From Coffea arabica (taxonomy: Eukaryota; Streptophyta; Magnoliopsida; Gentianales; Rubiaceae), in NCBI RefSeq assembly GCF_036785885.1, contig NC_092323.1, forward strand, positions 4,876,501 through 4,940,500: a DNA stretch of 64,000 nucleotides, in the 5' to 3' direction. Positions 1 through 12,933 of this stretch are shown one piece after another. The notes below the pieces were generated by a model. It made no database searches. It was not told where the DNA came from and worked only from the letters and a program-made list of their open reading frames with translations. The position numbers and the translations under genes were made by a program. Every line of letters begins with the position of its first letter. Position 1 is the stretch's first letter.

Positions 1-2
1 TC

Positions 3-152
3 ATAACTGGCCTTGAAAAAAGTGGCCAAGTTCACAAGTTGGACACTTATAGGAAGGAGAAGAAAATCCTGCAGGGCAGAAGCTGTCCCCAAGACGTTTC
101 AAGTGAGGAAATGATATGTAACCTTCTATTTGCTGGTGATTTTCTAGTTTGA
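3..152 (+). CDS. possible 3' end of an upstream gene (partial)
   Basis: From the window edge one plus-strand frame stays open for 49 codons and ends at a TGA at 150-152. The peptide is rich in Lys, Glu, Gln and Ser, with no motif I recognise. It starts without a Met, so it could be the last exon of a gene lying to the left, followed by a 3' UTR. No splice acceptor or downstream coding exon is evident. It may equally be a chance open frame. No function is proposed. Confidence 0.22.
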   Translation: MTGLEKSGQVHKLDTYRKEKKILQGRSCPQDVSSEEMICNLLFAGDFLV

Positions 153-3100
153 CATGGAGGAAAACCAAATAGATGGTCTGAATGTTACGACTTTAATGGA
201 GCATTGAGTTTATCTATTTCCAGCCGTCGAGCATTTTTCGTGTGATTCATGTTGCAATTGCCAATCGTAATAGATTGGCACTAGTTTTGAATACAGATTG
301 ATCAAGTCATTGTGCTTGCGATGCATATAGTTTCTGGATGATTTGTTTTTACTCTGATAAAGTAATTCATGGATCGTGACTCTTGCAAACGCATCATAAC
401 AGGTCGAACAAATCAAAGAATTACTGCCAAATAGCTGGCAGCACAAACAATTATTGCTGATAGAATGGGTTGCTCATACATCCATTTTTGGTTGGAAAGG
501 TGTATGATGACTTGTTCAATACTACGTAAGTGCTAACTGCTTAATCATGTGATGCTTCTCCAACTCCAAGTTATGGGTATGGTAGCGTGGGATTAAAACC
601 TGGTTCGTATCTGAGGTGTTCTTCTTATGTCCAAGTGCTCATCTCTGCATTTTTTTTTTCCCGAAACGGTAGGAATTTTATATCATCACAAAACTATACA
701 GTTTTGGAGCAAGGGCTCCTATCTTTACAAGAGTGCGTTTAGCACTATGGGGTGGAGTAGTTCCGCTCCATGTCACAAAAGTTCAAAAGAGCAATTTTGC
801 TCAAGCTGTAGCACAGGCTATCAGTATTCTACTTCAACCTAACAAAAGAGCACATTCGAAACCATAAGGTCATTTTCTGGATGTCCTCCATTATAGCAGC
901 TCATCTCTGCATTTGCTGTGGTGTTCTTTGTTAAATTCTTGGATTAGTAGGATTCAGAATGCATTGATTGATGTTGAGCAGATGCCAAGACAAGAATAGG
1001 AACGTCTTCTGCGTATTCATGCTCGTCTGGTCTGACATGATTGCTTGCAAGGTTGTAGCTATAGCAGTATTAAATTTTGATATTGTGAATTGCTTCCGTC
1101 AAAGCAGAATGGTATTCTTTTTTATGGAATAATCAGTGTGACTGACAAGAGAAATGACTGCTTTAGGCATAATTATGTAGAGCCTCTTGTTTGGAGATAT
1201 TTTAGAATTCAGTTATTATTTCGAAGAATTCATTCCCTTCTAGGAACTTTTGCCGTCCGGTTGATAGATAACCTTGTAACTCGCTAGATTGCTGTTGTAT
1301 GGACACTAGTAGGCTAAGGTTCTTTAGAGATTGCAAATTCGATTCACTTGTTCCATGATCTCAGATGCTGTTGGTTGCGAGCAGATCAGCAGCCTCACGA
1401 TGTGGGCTTTATATATTTATCTTGAAAAAGAAAGGGCATATGCTGAATTCGGCTTATCCGTTGTATAAAAAACTTGCTCATGATCCATATTTTCCTACTT
1501 CACTTGACTATAGTTTGTGTGATGCTGAGATCTTCTGGAAGAATTAGTCTTCGAAAATGGCAAAGACCACGGTTTTAACAGCTCTGCTTAGAAAATGGCA
1601 AGATTTTTCAGGTGGTGGCCACGCGACGCCTTTCAAGCTCCCTGATCATAATCTACCGAACTATAAACGCTGCAGACTGCTCAAGTGCGGCATCTCATGT
1701 ACTACTGTCAACCATCCACTGATAATCTAGTAGATGGGAAAAAGAATTGACTACTGTCATTCAATCTCATCCCGATCACTCAAATTTTCTTTACTTCTTT
1801 TTTCGCCTGATAATCGCTCAAATTCTCTTTCTGTGATCCTCATCATATTTTGTTATCCACCGTCTCTCACGTATCTTTCTTGTATACATTCATAACCTAC
1901 CGGTGCTTCTTCTTTCCCTTTTTCTTTTTGTCGGGTTTAACTTTTTTTTTTTTTTTTTGTCGGGTTTATGCTGATTTACGCCTTTAGCTGTTGACCCTTC
2001 TGATCAGAAAATCCCCGCTTTCCTTTGATTGACCGGACCCAGATGTCATTTTCAAGAGATGAAAGGGGTGATTTAATTGCAGCATTTTTTCTTTAATAGA
2101 GTTTTAATTGTTGAAAAGACTAAATAAAAGGGGTAATGTCGTTCGCGCCAAATATACATTCAAGAAGTAAGTTGGTTGCGCGTGATGTCACCTCTAAGCT
2201 GACAACAACTACAAGGGCGCATTCTTACGCTATGAAGTATGGACAAAATCATCTCATTCAGCATAAATTCACAAAGTACAGGAAAAGAAACTGAATGATG
2301 AATGCACTTGCGATTATCTTGTGGGATGAAGTCAACAGAAGTGTTTTATCGATTTTTCTCCTCTCTTTGGAAGGCGGCCATTTCAAATAGACTAGTATTT
2401 CCATGATTTGAACAACTTGGCCGATTCGCAAAAGTTGCACAACTTTGATTTTGACGGATCAAAGAGAAGCATCCAATCCTCTTAAATTATTACTCCTCAA
2501 CAAAGAGAAAGGCTGAAATTCTTCTCATTTACATTTTCTGGCCTAGGAACTCGATTCTTCGAGTTTCACTCTTGCCTAAAATACGTTGAAATTATCCAAA
2601 TTCTGATCATGCAAGTTATTAATGCAGAACCCTATGCCTCAATGATTGAATGCATAGCATTTGCAGTCTTTACTCTTTTTTTTTTTTTTCTTTCTTTTCT
2701 TATCTTAGGCGGAATACTAGGTGATTTACTGAGAATGTCAATTGAATATCAAATTCCTAGTAAATTAGAGGCGATGAACAAGAAAGAGCCACACATAGTA
2801 GTTCCATGTGTCTGCAATAGAGATGTTAAAATGGATGACTTTGATGGATTTTGAGGGGTCATAATTGGGCAATGCGGACGATTGAGTCAACTCGTTTATA
2901 CCCATTTAATAAAGGATTATGATATACCTAATTACTCATTTATGACTCGCTTGAAATTCTACTTATATATATTTTTATTTTTATTTTTTTTGCTTGTTGT
3001 TTGATAAGAAATGACAACATTTTATTATGACTAGATTGGTTAACATAGAATTCTACTCGCCAACAATTTTATCCAATATAGTATGCTCTAGTCGCTACAC

Positions 3101-4665
3101 ACATTAAAAATTTGTAGAAAAAAGAAAAATATAACTCTAAACTTGCAAACCCATAGGAATTCAAAATGTATTCCAAATTGAAAAGGAAGAAGATAACTCT
3201 ATCTCATAATTACATTTATTAAGCAAATTAGAAAGCAAACAAAAGAATGATGATGAATAGAGTTGTTTGGTGGCTTTTAATGTTGGATATTATGACAGTT
3301 ATATATGTTAAAATAATAAAATGTTATGTGTAGGGTTTCACTAACAAATGTTAATTTGAAAAAGAGTACACCTGCAAAAAAAAAAGATTGAAAAGCAAGA
3401 TATTTGTAAGCAATAGAAACAAATATGGAATTTCAAAAATCAAGGACATATAGGATTTTGTCCACTCACAATAAATCGGACATTGCCAAACAAATATGAA
3501 AATTTTAAAATCAAGGGAGCGGGCATCTTTTACGTTATCACTAAAAATAGTCCCAAAAGTATTATCACTATCCTGCTTGTGACAAACAACTCTTTCAAGT
3601 TTTTAAAACTCAACTTTTACATCTTTTCCTATTTTAACAACTCAAGTCTTTTCTTTCTTTTGAAATCCTATTTTATTATAAGGAGTGATCTCGAAGAAGG
3701 GGATGGCGGGAGGAAACAGGGAGCCTTCTATTGTTGTCCTGTGGCGTACCAGCCTATTACTACTCCTTGGTGGAAATGATGTTGGCAGGGTTCGAACTTT
3801 GACCAACATTCTAGGGAAGAACTTCAAGCTCGAACCCATCCTAAACTTAGGGAAAAAATGTAAATGTCTGGATATTAGATTATTTGGGATAATTTTGTGA
3901 AAAATTACTATAACACTTTTTGGATATGATGTATGTTAGATAAAAAAAAATGGTTAAGAAAATGTGTTGATAATGTAAGCAAATAATCTCTGACCAATAA
4001 GCCAATTTAGTGAATATGGTACGTGTCTTTTTTTTTTTTTTTTTCTTTCTTTTGTTTGTTATAAACTCACAAAGCAGCGTAATGGTGCTAATGGATACCA
4101 ACGCACCCTGCCCACCCTAAACTTGGGTCGTGATATTTGAACCCACCAGCGTGTATTGGAGTATGTTTCTCGAATAATACGTCTCTTCAAACCCCATTCG
4201 CATTCAATACTAATAAAGAATTTAGCATTGGTTAGGATTAGACAACTGGTCTAATTGAGGTTTAACGTCCGGCTTAAAATGCGTTGGTCTGCGTATGAAT
4301 GCCAGGCTGCTAACAGATGATCATCAACTCACAGCACATTTCTACGCACGCGGCAAGTTTTTTACTAACTTCTTCTCTCTCTCATGTCTCAACAAACCCA
4401 TAGACAAATTCCAATCCAGATCCAATACGAGAAAAGAAGCTCCACCACACCAGGGGATAATAATATGCGGCGACACGGGACAATCTCCATTCACGATTCA
4501 ACAATTAACTCCACGTCTTTAGATATGTGGCGACGCGATTGCGTTAACCCTACTCAATCACCTTTTTTTTTAAATGTTGGATTATTTATTATTTTTTATT
4601 TATTTACACCATCAACACATTCTCTAATTGTCTATTTTTTATTTTACATATATCGCATTAAAAAA
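153..4665. other. intergenic, no gene recognised
   Basis: Short open frames here show no family resemblance and no consistent splice borders. The stretch contains T- and A-tracts (for example 1940-1957 and 4027-4045). At about 2853-2960 there is a fragment resembling the subterminal CCCATT/AATGGG-rich DNA of the hAT element at 15863-16580. A short piece at about 3690-3870 contains a GTTCGAAC motif reminiscent of a tRNA-like B box, but no A box or target duplication was found with it. Confidence 0.5.
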
Positions 4666-4818
4666 AATAAATTTTATATGTATTATCAGCGTATATATTA
4701 TCACAGTTAGATGGATGACATACATAAATAAATTTTAAATTTTAAATTCAAATTTTATACATATGTCGTATATCTAATGGTGACAGTACATGCACTGACA
4801 ATATATATAATATTAATC
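4666..4818. mobile_element. MITE, diverged copy of the 8526-8680 element
   Basis: A 153-bp palindromic AT-rich element. Its arms align with the element at 8526-8680: the left arm reads AATAAATTTTATAT.. and then ..TTAGATGGATGACAT, and the right arm ends ..GACAATATATA..TTAATCC. The short poly-A-like flanks make a target duplication hard to define. It lies about 820 bp upstream of the MCU start codon. No coding capacity. Confidence 0.55.
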
Positions 4819-5214
4819 CTTAAAAAAAATACTACATCATTCTTTACAAAAAAAAATTATCTAAAATAATCTACCATCCAACGCAACATCTACTAAGTAC
4901 CACTCGACAACGTCATCTGAAACTCTTGAAACGCCCTGCAGCTCTCCTCTTTCCTTTTATTTTTCGTATAGGCCATCCATCCAGCCACGTCACACGGAGC
5001 TTTCTCTCAGGGACTTTATCCTCTGCATCTCCCATACATGTGTTAGGTTGACCAACGCCCTCCTTCAGCCCTCTATTCCTGCCACGCGAGTTATACATGG
5101 CCAAAAGTGTTGACCAGTCAGCTCTGCTGACCGTAGTCCACATCAGGAGCGGGCCACTCCTTGATTAATTTTCGTTATAATCGGACGGCGCCGGACCCGT
5201 AACCATTTACCAGC

Positions 5215-5220
5215 CACGTG
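5215..5220 (+). promoter_or_regulatory. G-box (CACGTG) upstream of MCU
   Basis: A palindromic CACGTG about 310 bp upstream of the TATA box of the MCU gene. G-boxes are bound by bZIP and bHLH factors in plants. Its use here is inferred from position only. Confidence 0.4.
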
Positions 5221-5525
5221 TGCGGTGATTCCTAGCATATTACCTGTGCCTCAGAAGATATACGAACCCCGTGACTCAGGCTGTAATTTCTTCCCAACGT
5301 AAATGCTGTATAATCCCCCTCCTTCTCACGAGTCGCTCCCCAATTATTTCTCTCTTTCAATTAAATTAATTGCGCGTGTATTTTACTTTCTCTGAAGAAC
5401 ATATCCCAAATTCGTCAGCATATTCCATTCCATTGCGACCAACCCAATTTCTCGCGATAATTTTATTATTCTCATGGTTAAAAGTTCATTGCTTTAGTGG
5501 ATCCGTCGTCCCCACCAGAGCGACC

Positions 5526-5533
5526 TATAAATA
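5526..5533 (+). promoter_or_regulatory. TATA box of the MCU gene
   Basis: TATAAATA lies 110 bp before the ATG at 5643, leaving room for a transcription start about 30 bp downstream and a 5' UTR of roughly 80 bases. It fits the plant TATA consensus. Confidence 0.65.
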
Positions 5534-5642
5534 GGAATTTCGAGCCAACTCGGTTCTCCATTGTTGAAGCAAACCATAGCAGTCCTCTCCGTACTTTCGC
5601 GCAATAAGATCCTTACTGTATTATTATAACCGTTATTTATCA

Positions 5643-7474
5643 ATGGCGTTAAAGAAAACCCTGGCTCAGCGTCTATTCAGTATTTACAGAATAACCAATC
5701 CATCTCTAGCGAGTTGCCGGATTACTTCATCAACGACGGCGGCGCTTAATAAGGCCTTGGGCCCACGGAGCCCCGACAAAATCGCTCCGGATCCTGGAGA
5801 TGACGGGACTTTCCGGAGGTTCTTCCACCGCCTACCGATGGGGATCTCGCCGGGGCTCCGGTCGCTGCCGACCGGGGAGGGATTGATAGAGAAGTTGAGG
5901 GGAATGGACATCGCCAGAGATAGAATAAGGCTCGACGGACTGAGGCCGCCGCAGCCGCAGCAGCAGGAGGAGGAGGAGCAGGGGAAGATAACGGTGGAGG
6001 ACGCGAGGAAGCTGCTAAGACTGTCGCAGCTGGAAACGGTGAAGGCGAGGCTGACGCAGATTGAGAAGAACTGCATCTCGCAGGAGGAATTTCTGGAGAT
6101 CTGCGAGGACGGGTGTTGGGGTAGTGAACAGGCCAAACAGTTCGCAAAGATGCTCGATGAATCCGGCACGGTTATCGTGCTAGGAAATGTCGTGTTTCTC
6201 AGACCTCAACAGGTTGGTTTCCCTTCCTAGTACTTTGTTACTGTCCGATGTAATTCCAACAATGTTTATGCATATTTGATATTTGTGGTTAGTAAAAGGT
6301 TTTACGCATTTGACGAAACATGGCCGTCCAGTGGTGTGGCAAACAGATTAAGCAATTTCTGTTGTTTTTCTACTGTTTGATTCAATTTTTTTCTTGTTGA
6401 GGACTACCGAAATCTGATGAGTGTTTTTTTCATCATGTGGGGGTTTTTCTCCATGTTTTCTTGGACAGGAAAGTGAAACAATGTTACGCTCGGGTCTCTA
6501 AAACCAGATGGTGACACATTTGTTTGGGAACAATGGATCACTACTGTTCCCTGTGGAACTCTTTCTTATAATTCCCGAAGAGAAAATACTCTCTTCAATT
6601 CCTCCCCTCACCTCAAACCCCTTATTAAAAAAAAAAATAAAAATTCAGAGAAACATGGTATTTAATAGTACTCTTGCGAATTTGATCTTGGGGAAATATT
6701 TCACGTATTTCAGTATTGGGTGAGGTTCGGACAAGGAGAGAATTATAGACAAGGAAGAGTGCCAGTATTCTTGGGGGCAGGGGGTTTCTGGCTGGACTAA
6801 AATAATAATTGACCTCTTTTTTATTTTTTTCCCCCTGGGACCTTGGGAGCAATCTGGGAAGAAATAGATGATGATTTAATAATTCCATGCTTCATCTAGA
6901 AATGGATGAGGTGGAGGCATCTTTTTACACAAATGTTTTTTGTACAATTTTTTGGTTACAGGTTGTGAAAGCCATCCAGGGCCTAATGCCTGCATCTGTA
7001 TCAGTACCAGAACCCCACCCGACCGATCCAAGATTGAAGGAGGAACTGGAAGCAATGGAGGAGCAGAAGGCAGCCATTGACCAAAAGGCAGACCTGATGG
7101 TCCGTAGGGAGCTCTGGCTTGGGCTCGCCTACATGGTCCTCCAAACAGCTGCCTTCATGAGATTGACGTTCTGGGAACTTTCCTGGGACGTAATGGAGCC
7201 TATTTGCTTCTACGTCACATCCATTTACTGCATGGCTGGGTATGCCTTCTTCCTAAGGACATCCAAAGAGCCTTCCTTCGAAGGTTTCTTTCAGAGCCGA
7301 TTTAGTTCCAAGCAGAAGCGATTAATGAAGCTTAACAATTTTGACCTAGAAAAGTATAATGAGCTCCGAAAAGGTTTCTGTCCTCGGTCATCGCAGCCGG
7401 CAGCCCCGCCGAATCCCATCTCATTGACTTCATGGACCAATAACGACGCCGAGAAGATGAGAGTTCCAACATAG
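5643..7474 (+). CDS. MCU: mitochondrial calcium uniporter pore subunit (MCU)
   Basis: Encodes the pore subunit of the inner-membrane Ca2+ uniporter, which carries Ca2+ into the mitochondrial matrix. Two exons, 5643-6212 and 6962-7474, joined in phase 0 (CAG|GTTGGT donor, TTACAG acceptor) to give 360 residues. The N-terminus is rich in Arg, Ser and Thr and poor in acidic residues, as in a transit peptide. Exon 1 otherwise carries the family's N-terminal matrix domain. Exon 2 has a Glu/Lys-rich coiled coil (about 214-237), a first membrane helix (about 242-260), the selectivity-filter motif WDVMEP (265-270) and a second helix (271-289). WDxMEP is the plant form of the DIME motif, with its pore-lining Asp and Glu both present. 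Length is normal for plant MCU. The 749-bp intron holds only non-coding open frames. No defect is visible. Confidence 0.93.
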
Positions 7475-8514
7475 GCATGAAGCAAAAATGTAAAAAAAAA
7501 AAACTACTATTTTTTTGGGGGCTAGGACTACTGTATAGGTTGCAACCTTTCTTTCTATTGCCTTTCTTGTTTACCATCACCTAGTTATATTTTCTGTAAC
7601 GGCCATTGTAAGAGCGAGCGAAGAAGAGGTGTAGGCTAAGAAAACAAATTCTTTAATATCCAATCAACAGAAAAAAGTTTTTGTTGTTTCCTTGTTGGCA
7701 AGCAGAATTAATCGAGACAGCAGCTGCGAATTGATTTCTAGTTTCCGTGTCCCGAATAATTAATTTGTAGTTGCCCTAATCCACTGCTTGCCTTTATAGT
7801 AGCCATTGCAAATTAGTGGCATCAATCAACTAAAACCAAAAAAATCAATCAATTAGAATCCGACGCTGATAAAGGACAAAGGTCGGCCCGATGGCCTTGT
7901 ATTAATAGTGTTGCACATCATCATCTCGATTGAATCTGGTGTTTCATCAAGTCGAGGCAAATTTACAAATGGCATCAAACAGGTTAACAATTTGTGGCCA
8001 TAAGAAAAGATAATTCGGGATGTAAAAAAGAAAGGGAAAATGATAGACGTACAACTTGTACAGATATTTTGTTACAAATGGCCTGCACATACTAGGTCAT
8101 ATTATAGTGCCCCCGCCCGAAATACATCTGTCGGTAGTTTTAGGCCTTGTTTGGATCAGTCTTAAATCCTTGGAGCATGGAAGTAAAATAATTAACTCTT
8201 GCAGAATCTTTTTCTTTGAAAAATATTAAGTGGGACTCCACCTATACCCCACCTGAAGACTTCTCATTTGAATTCGGGGCTCAAGTTAAGCAAGCACAAA
8301 TTTAAACCTTTTTGTTGTCGAGCAAGAAAAGCGTGGAATTTCAAAAGTGAAAAGAGATATCTATAATAATTTCTATTATTATGTTAGTGAAAAGAGATTT
8401 TTTAAACATTATGTATCTTGAGTAGAACAAAATATTGGAGTTGATTAACGGTTTAAGAAACAAATAGATAAATTAAGAAAAAAATGATATTAGAAGATAA
8501 AGTGTAAAATGTAC
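7475..8514. other. 3' UTR of MCU and intergenic DNA
   Basis: The first few hundred bases are T-rich and suit an mRNA 3' end. I see no gene further on. Confidence 0.5.
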
Positions 8515-8525
8515 TATATCTTAAG

Positions 8526-8680
8526 AGTAAATCTTATATACACTGACTGACAGTGTATACACTATCATCGTTAGATTCATGACATGTGTGCAAAAGTTGA
8601 ATTTCAAATTGAAATTTTGCATAGTTGTCATTCATCCAATGCTAAAAGTGTATACACTGTCAGTGTAGAAAAGACTAATC
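8526..8680. mobile_element. MITE with 11-bp target duplication (MULE-type)
   Basis: A 155-bp element flanked by perfect direct repeats of TATATCTTAAG at 8515-8525 and 8681-8691. The arms are inverted: TACACTGAC..AGTGTATACAC on the left matches GTGTATACACTGTCAGTGTA on the right. No ORF. The target duplication of 9-11 bp is typical of Mutator-like transposons, so I place it there tentatively. A diverged copy sits at 4666-4818. Confidence 0.75.
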
Positions 8681-9214
8681 TATATCTTAAGGGAATTTAG
8701 TGCAATTAATCATTCGGGCTATCAATTATGCCTTTTTGACATTTTCGTCGTGCAATGTTAGAGTTGATTAACAATTGAGGAGGTAAAGTCTTCAGAAGAC
8801 AATGGCTTAGTTCGATGTTGTTGTTTAAGAAGGAATTCAAATGCTCGTGTGGGCTAAATAAATGAATGAAAAGAAAGGGCCTCGTAGCATCATGGATATT
8901 AATGCATGGGATCGAATGAGCAGCTGCTTGGGGGGTTTTCCTTTGAGCTTCCAACTGTGTATTTTAAATGTGTCTAAATACCAAAGCGGTTTGGACTGCC
9001 AGGGGAAAGTGCTACTGGTACAGGCGGATCCAGGGACACACGTCCTGGACCTCGAAGGAATTTCCAACATTTACCCAAGAAAAAGTCAGCATGCTCAAAC
9101 TTGGGCGGCTGACCGCATGACCCTATTATATACTAAATGGTATGCTACATGATCTGTTCACACAAAAAGAAAAAGAAATGAAGAAAGGAAAAGAAAAAGC
9201 CTTCAAGTTCCCAT

Positions 9215-9517
9215 TCTTTTTCTTTCATCTTCTCACGAAGCCACAAGAATTTCACAAATAAACCTAATCCCCGAACAATCCTCAAAAGCCGGCACCTTGT
9301 GAGGACGTCCAGGGGACTTATCTACCAAACCCCCCCAACCCCCAAGAGCGATGTGGGATAGAAACCCCACAGGAACAGCTTGTAGGGCGGCTGCTGCTAA
9401 GTGTTAAAGAACCCCCACCAACTCCAGAAGCCCCCTGTAATGTTTTTTTCTTTCATCTTCTTATGAAGCCACAAGAATTTCGCAAATAAATCTAATCCCC
9501 GAACAATCCTCAAAAGC
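9215..9517. repeat. 72-bp direct repeat around a 154-bp spacer
   Basis: Copies at about 9218-9289 and 9446-9517 share CTTTCATCTTCT, GAAGCCACAAGAATTT and CTAATCCCCGAACAATCCTC with only a few differences. The spacer is richer in C and G, contains a C-tract near 9331, and codes for nothing recognisable. Confidence 0.75.
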
Positions 9518-12500
9518 GATTATGAATGTAGAATTATATACAAGTACTATTGAGTTGATGTCCGTCTTCTATGAACCTCGTCAGACGCAATTGGCAAGAT
9601 GATCTTATTACTTATCGGATGAGATAAGAGGATCTTCAGGGCCATTTATGGCTTTTTAGTGCTTGGAAGGGGCGCTTTGATCAAGGGGGCTTGGTTTGCC
9701 TTGCCCCTGTTTAATAAACCAAACTAAACTAAATATTACTGCCATTTAATCTTCTGTTATGGCCAAAAAGTTTTTTTTTTATTTATTTTAATAGAAGTTT
9801 GGTACTGCTAACTTGCAAAATGGAAAAAATTTTCGAATATCCAGAAACCGCCGACGCCGCCCAGACAGATGTCCCCATTCTGGAGAATCGTAAAAGCACG
9901 CATATCCAATCTTAAGTTATAGCCAAAATTATAGTTCTTGTCGTCTCTACAAATTATAACATTCTGTCGTTTCGAGCTATATTCATCTCAAGTTTTTAGC
10001 GTCGTTTACCATACGATTGAAACTAGTAAGGTGATTAAAAAGAAAAAAGAAAGGACATTTGTTTATCCAACGCCTTCTTGCCAAGTATGCAGCCCTAATC
10101 AGTGAAGTAAGCAATTTTTTTTTTCTTTTGAATTAAGTGAAGTAAGCATTTATGTATGGCAGGTAAGGTTTAATTAATGTATGGCTCTTATCTGATATTA
10201 GCTGTATGGATAGCGTTGAGCTTGAGAAAGAGAGCCCGATGTATAGAAAAAGGCTTGCATGATTCGCTGGGGAATATTAATAATGTGACTCAATATGACA
10301 AAATGCTCCGTGATAAACAGCCACAATCCAGGGTTGTTCCATTCCTGTTAATGCTCTTGTCAAAATGGATCAATTTTCTGAATTTTTTAAAAAAACATTT
10401 TATTGCTCTATAGGTCATAGGACAAAACTGCTAGTATATATGAAAGTGTGGATCAGGGTGCTTACGAATTCTTCTGTGAATGAATTCATTATTCTTATCT
10501 TTGGCAGCAGTTGCTTAGCTAATTATGCTCATCTTGAAACCATATCCATTCCGGACTTCTTTTTTTTTTTTTTGTGTAGAGGCGCCAACTTGTAGATTTT
10601 GAATGCCGTATCACAATATTGCTTCGGGCTTGAAATGAAGGATAAGCATTTGAATAGCTAATAATCCATGATGGAATTTTTTTTCATAAGAATAAGAGTT
10701 AGGAAAATTGTAAGAACTTTTTGACGTGCTCCATTTTTTGACGCCCAAATAGTCGGCTATGCATTACTATTATATCTTTGGAGGGATACAAATCACAAAA
10801 CTAAAGAGATAAAGCACCCAGGTTTATTTAAATCATGTGACCCAAAATTTATTATACCACAACATTAATTCAAAACGTGAAGATGTGTCGAAATTTGAGT
10901 AACACGCGATCACAAAATTAGGTCTACCAAGTTTTTGTCAAAGGATAAAGACTTTACATGGTAAAACAAGTGTTTGTATTTTAGTTTGCTGTTTCACCTG
11001 GCAAAGGTTGTCAACATAGGTTGGTAGCTGACCGGCGACAATGGTAGACTCATAACGTTACCTATTCAACAAAGAAGTAAATTTGGTCTCTTCCAGTACA
11101 TCGTTAGACGACTTGGTGGGGTCAAATCTCGATGATGGTTTTTGAGGCAGGACATTTTGCAGATTATAACCTCTTACTGGCGGGTCTTCACTAAGTAATG
11201 TGTGTGTAGGTATATTAATGGGTTGGATATTATTAGGATTCAACCTAGACTCAATATATTTGAATAAGATTTGGGTTTACTTTTTCAAACTCAAATTATG
11301 CTTAGATCCAAATCCAATAAGAGAGTCACGAGTTTGGATAGTTTCTGACTTTCTATTATTCACATTCAAATTCAGATCCAAAGAAGAAAATGTGAAGGCA
11401 AATAAATGAAAGATTAGATGTGAATGCAGATGAAACTTTGAAAATAAATACAAGTAGTTGATAATGATTCTTTCTTTGAACTCATAATATTGCATTCAAC
11501 TTCTTGAATATCAATTTTAATATTTGAAAACATAAATTGGATGATGTTTATGTTATTTTTGAACCCTATATATTTTTAAAATATATTTATTTTAATTCTT
11601 CACTGCATGCTTAAATAAATGCCCACAAATGCTCATTAAATACCAAACCAATGAAAGATTAGAGTTTGGATTTGCATTTTTATATCCATAAGAGTCTGGA
11701 CTTGGGTTTGGATTCGAATCAAAACGATCCAATCCAAATTTTGTTCATTGATATGCCTGTGTGTATATGTGTGTTTGTTTGTTTTTTTACTTTTAACTTA
11801 ACAATATAAAGGCACGTCTTTATACTTTGGGTACAAATTCTTATTTGCTGTCTTTAACCTCTATTGTCTTAACACTAGATCATTTAGAGAGAGGGGGTCA
11901 TATGACTCATATCAGTGAACACAAATTGTGTGCCATTGAAACAATCGATACTCTTTTTTTTTTTGAAATATAAGGAGAACTTTAAGAAAAATAAAAGAAA
12001 CGACATTAGACTTCGAACCATGGATCGCAATGATACGCAATACAGAGCTAAAATCTACTATTGTCGTGAGGTTTCTGCAGCGGAATAGGTGGACAACAAC
12101 CAAAGCAGTGGGCCTTATAAACTGGGTAGCTCAAGAATTAGCGAATGGCAAGGGCCGCACTCTAAAGGCCGTCAACGAGCCGAGAATCCCCGAATCATGG
12201 ATCATCATGGAAAAGTAAAGTAAGCCCATGAAGCACAGACCAAAGGTACTTTTGGGGAGTATTTTTAACGATTGACAGCGAAGCAGACAAAATACTCGAG
12301 AAAATCTCATATGGTTTGCCGCTATACTAAAATCTTGTGAGCAAGACTACGTAAACTTGCTTGTTTGTGGTCCTGACTTTGACAATAATGCATTCGTATG
12401 GTTCAAACTTTGCGAAGGAAAACCAGAAGAAAAAGACAAATCAATTGCAATCCTATGAAAGCAGATTATTAATCACAATTCACAAGCACTTGAAATCCGA

Positions 12501-12902
12501 GTTCGACAACAGAGTTATACAAAAACAATCGCAGATTGGCCGCGCTCGATGTTGAGTGTTGGCTAAAATTCCAGTCCAAGAAGGTGCAGTACCGTGTCTG
12601 GTAGTGCTAGTAGGATGGATGGCGATTTGACGAGGAGGAGAAGCTAGTAGCAAACTAGGACGAAACGCCTCTTTAATCACCTGTCTTTCTGTGTTATGTT
12701 CTTCTGCAGTCGTGCCAAAAGCCTCAGTTGGATCATTATGGTAACCAAAGGTCACTGTCGAATGTTTCAGAAATTGGACGCAATTGAACACGCTTTGATC
12801 TCTCGGTTTTTGGGTTTAACTGTTGAAGTAGTGAACTATTGAGTGGATTGAGACTACAGCGGAGAGGCCTCATAAAAAATTTCCCCACTTTTTTAGGGAC
12901 AC

Positions 12903-12933
<31 letters not shown>

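Noticed and set aside
5684-6169. 161- and 133-residue minus-strand ORFs over MCU exon 1
   Set aside because: Antisense shadows of the MCU coding exon; low-complexity Ser/Pro/Ala content and no family resemblance.
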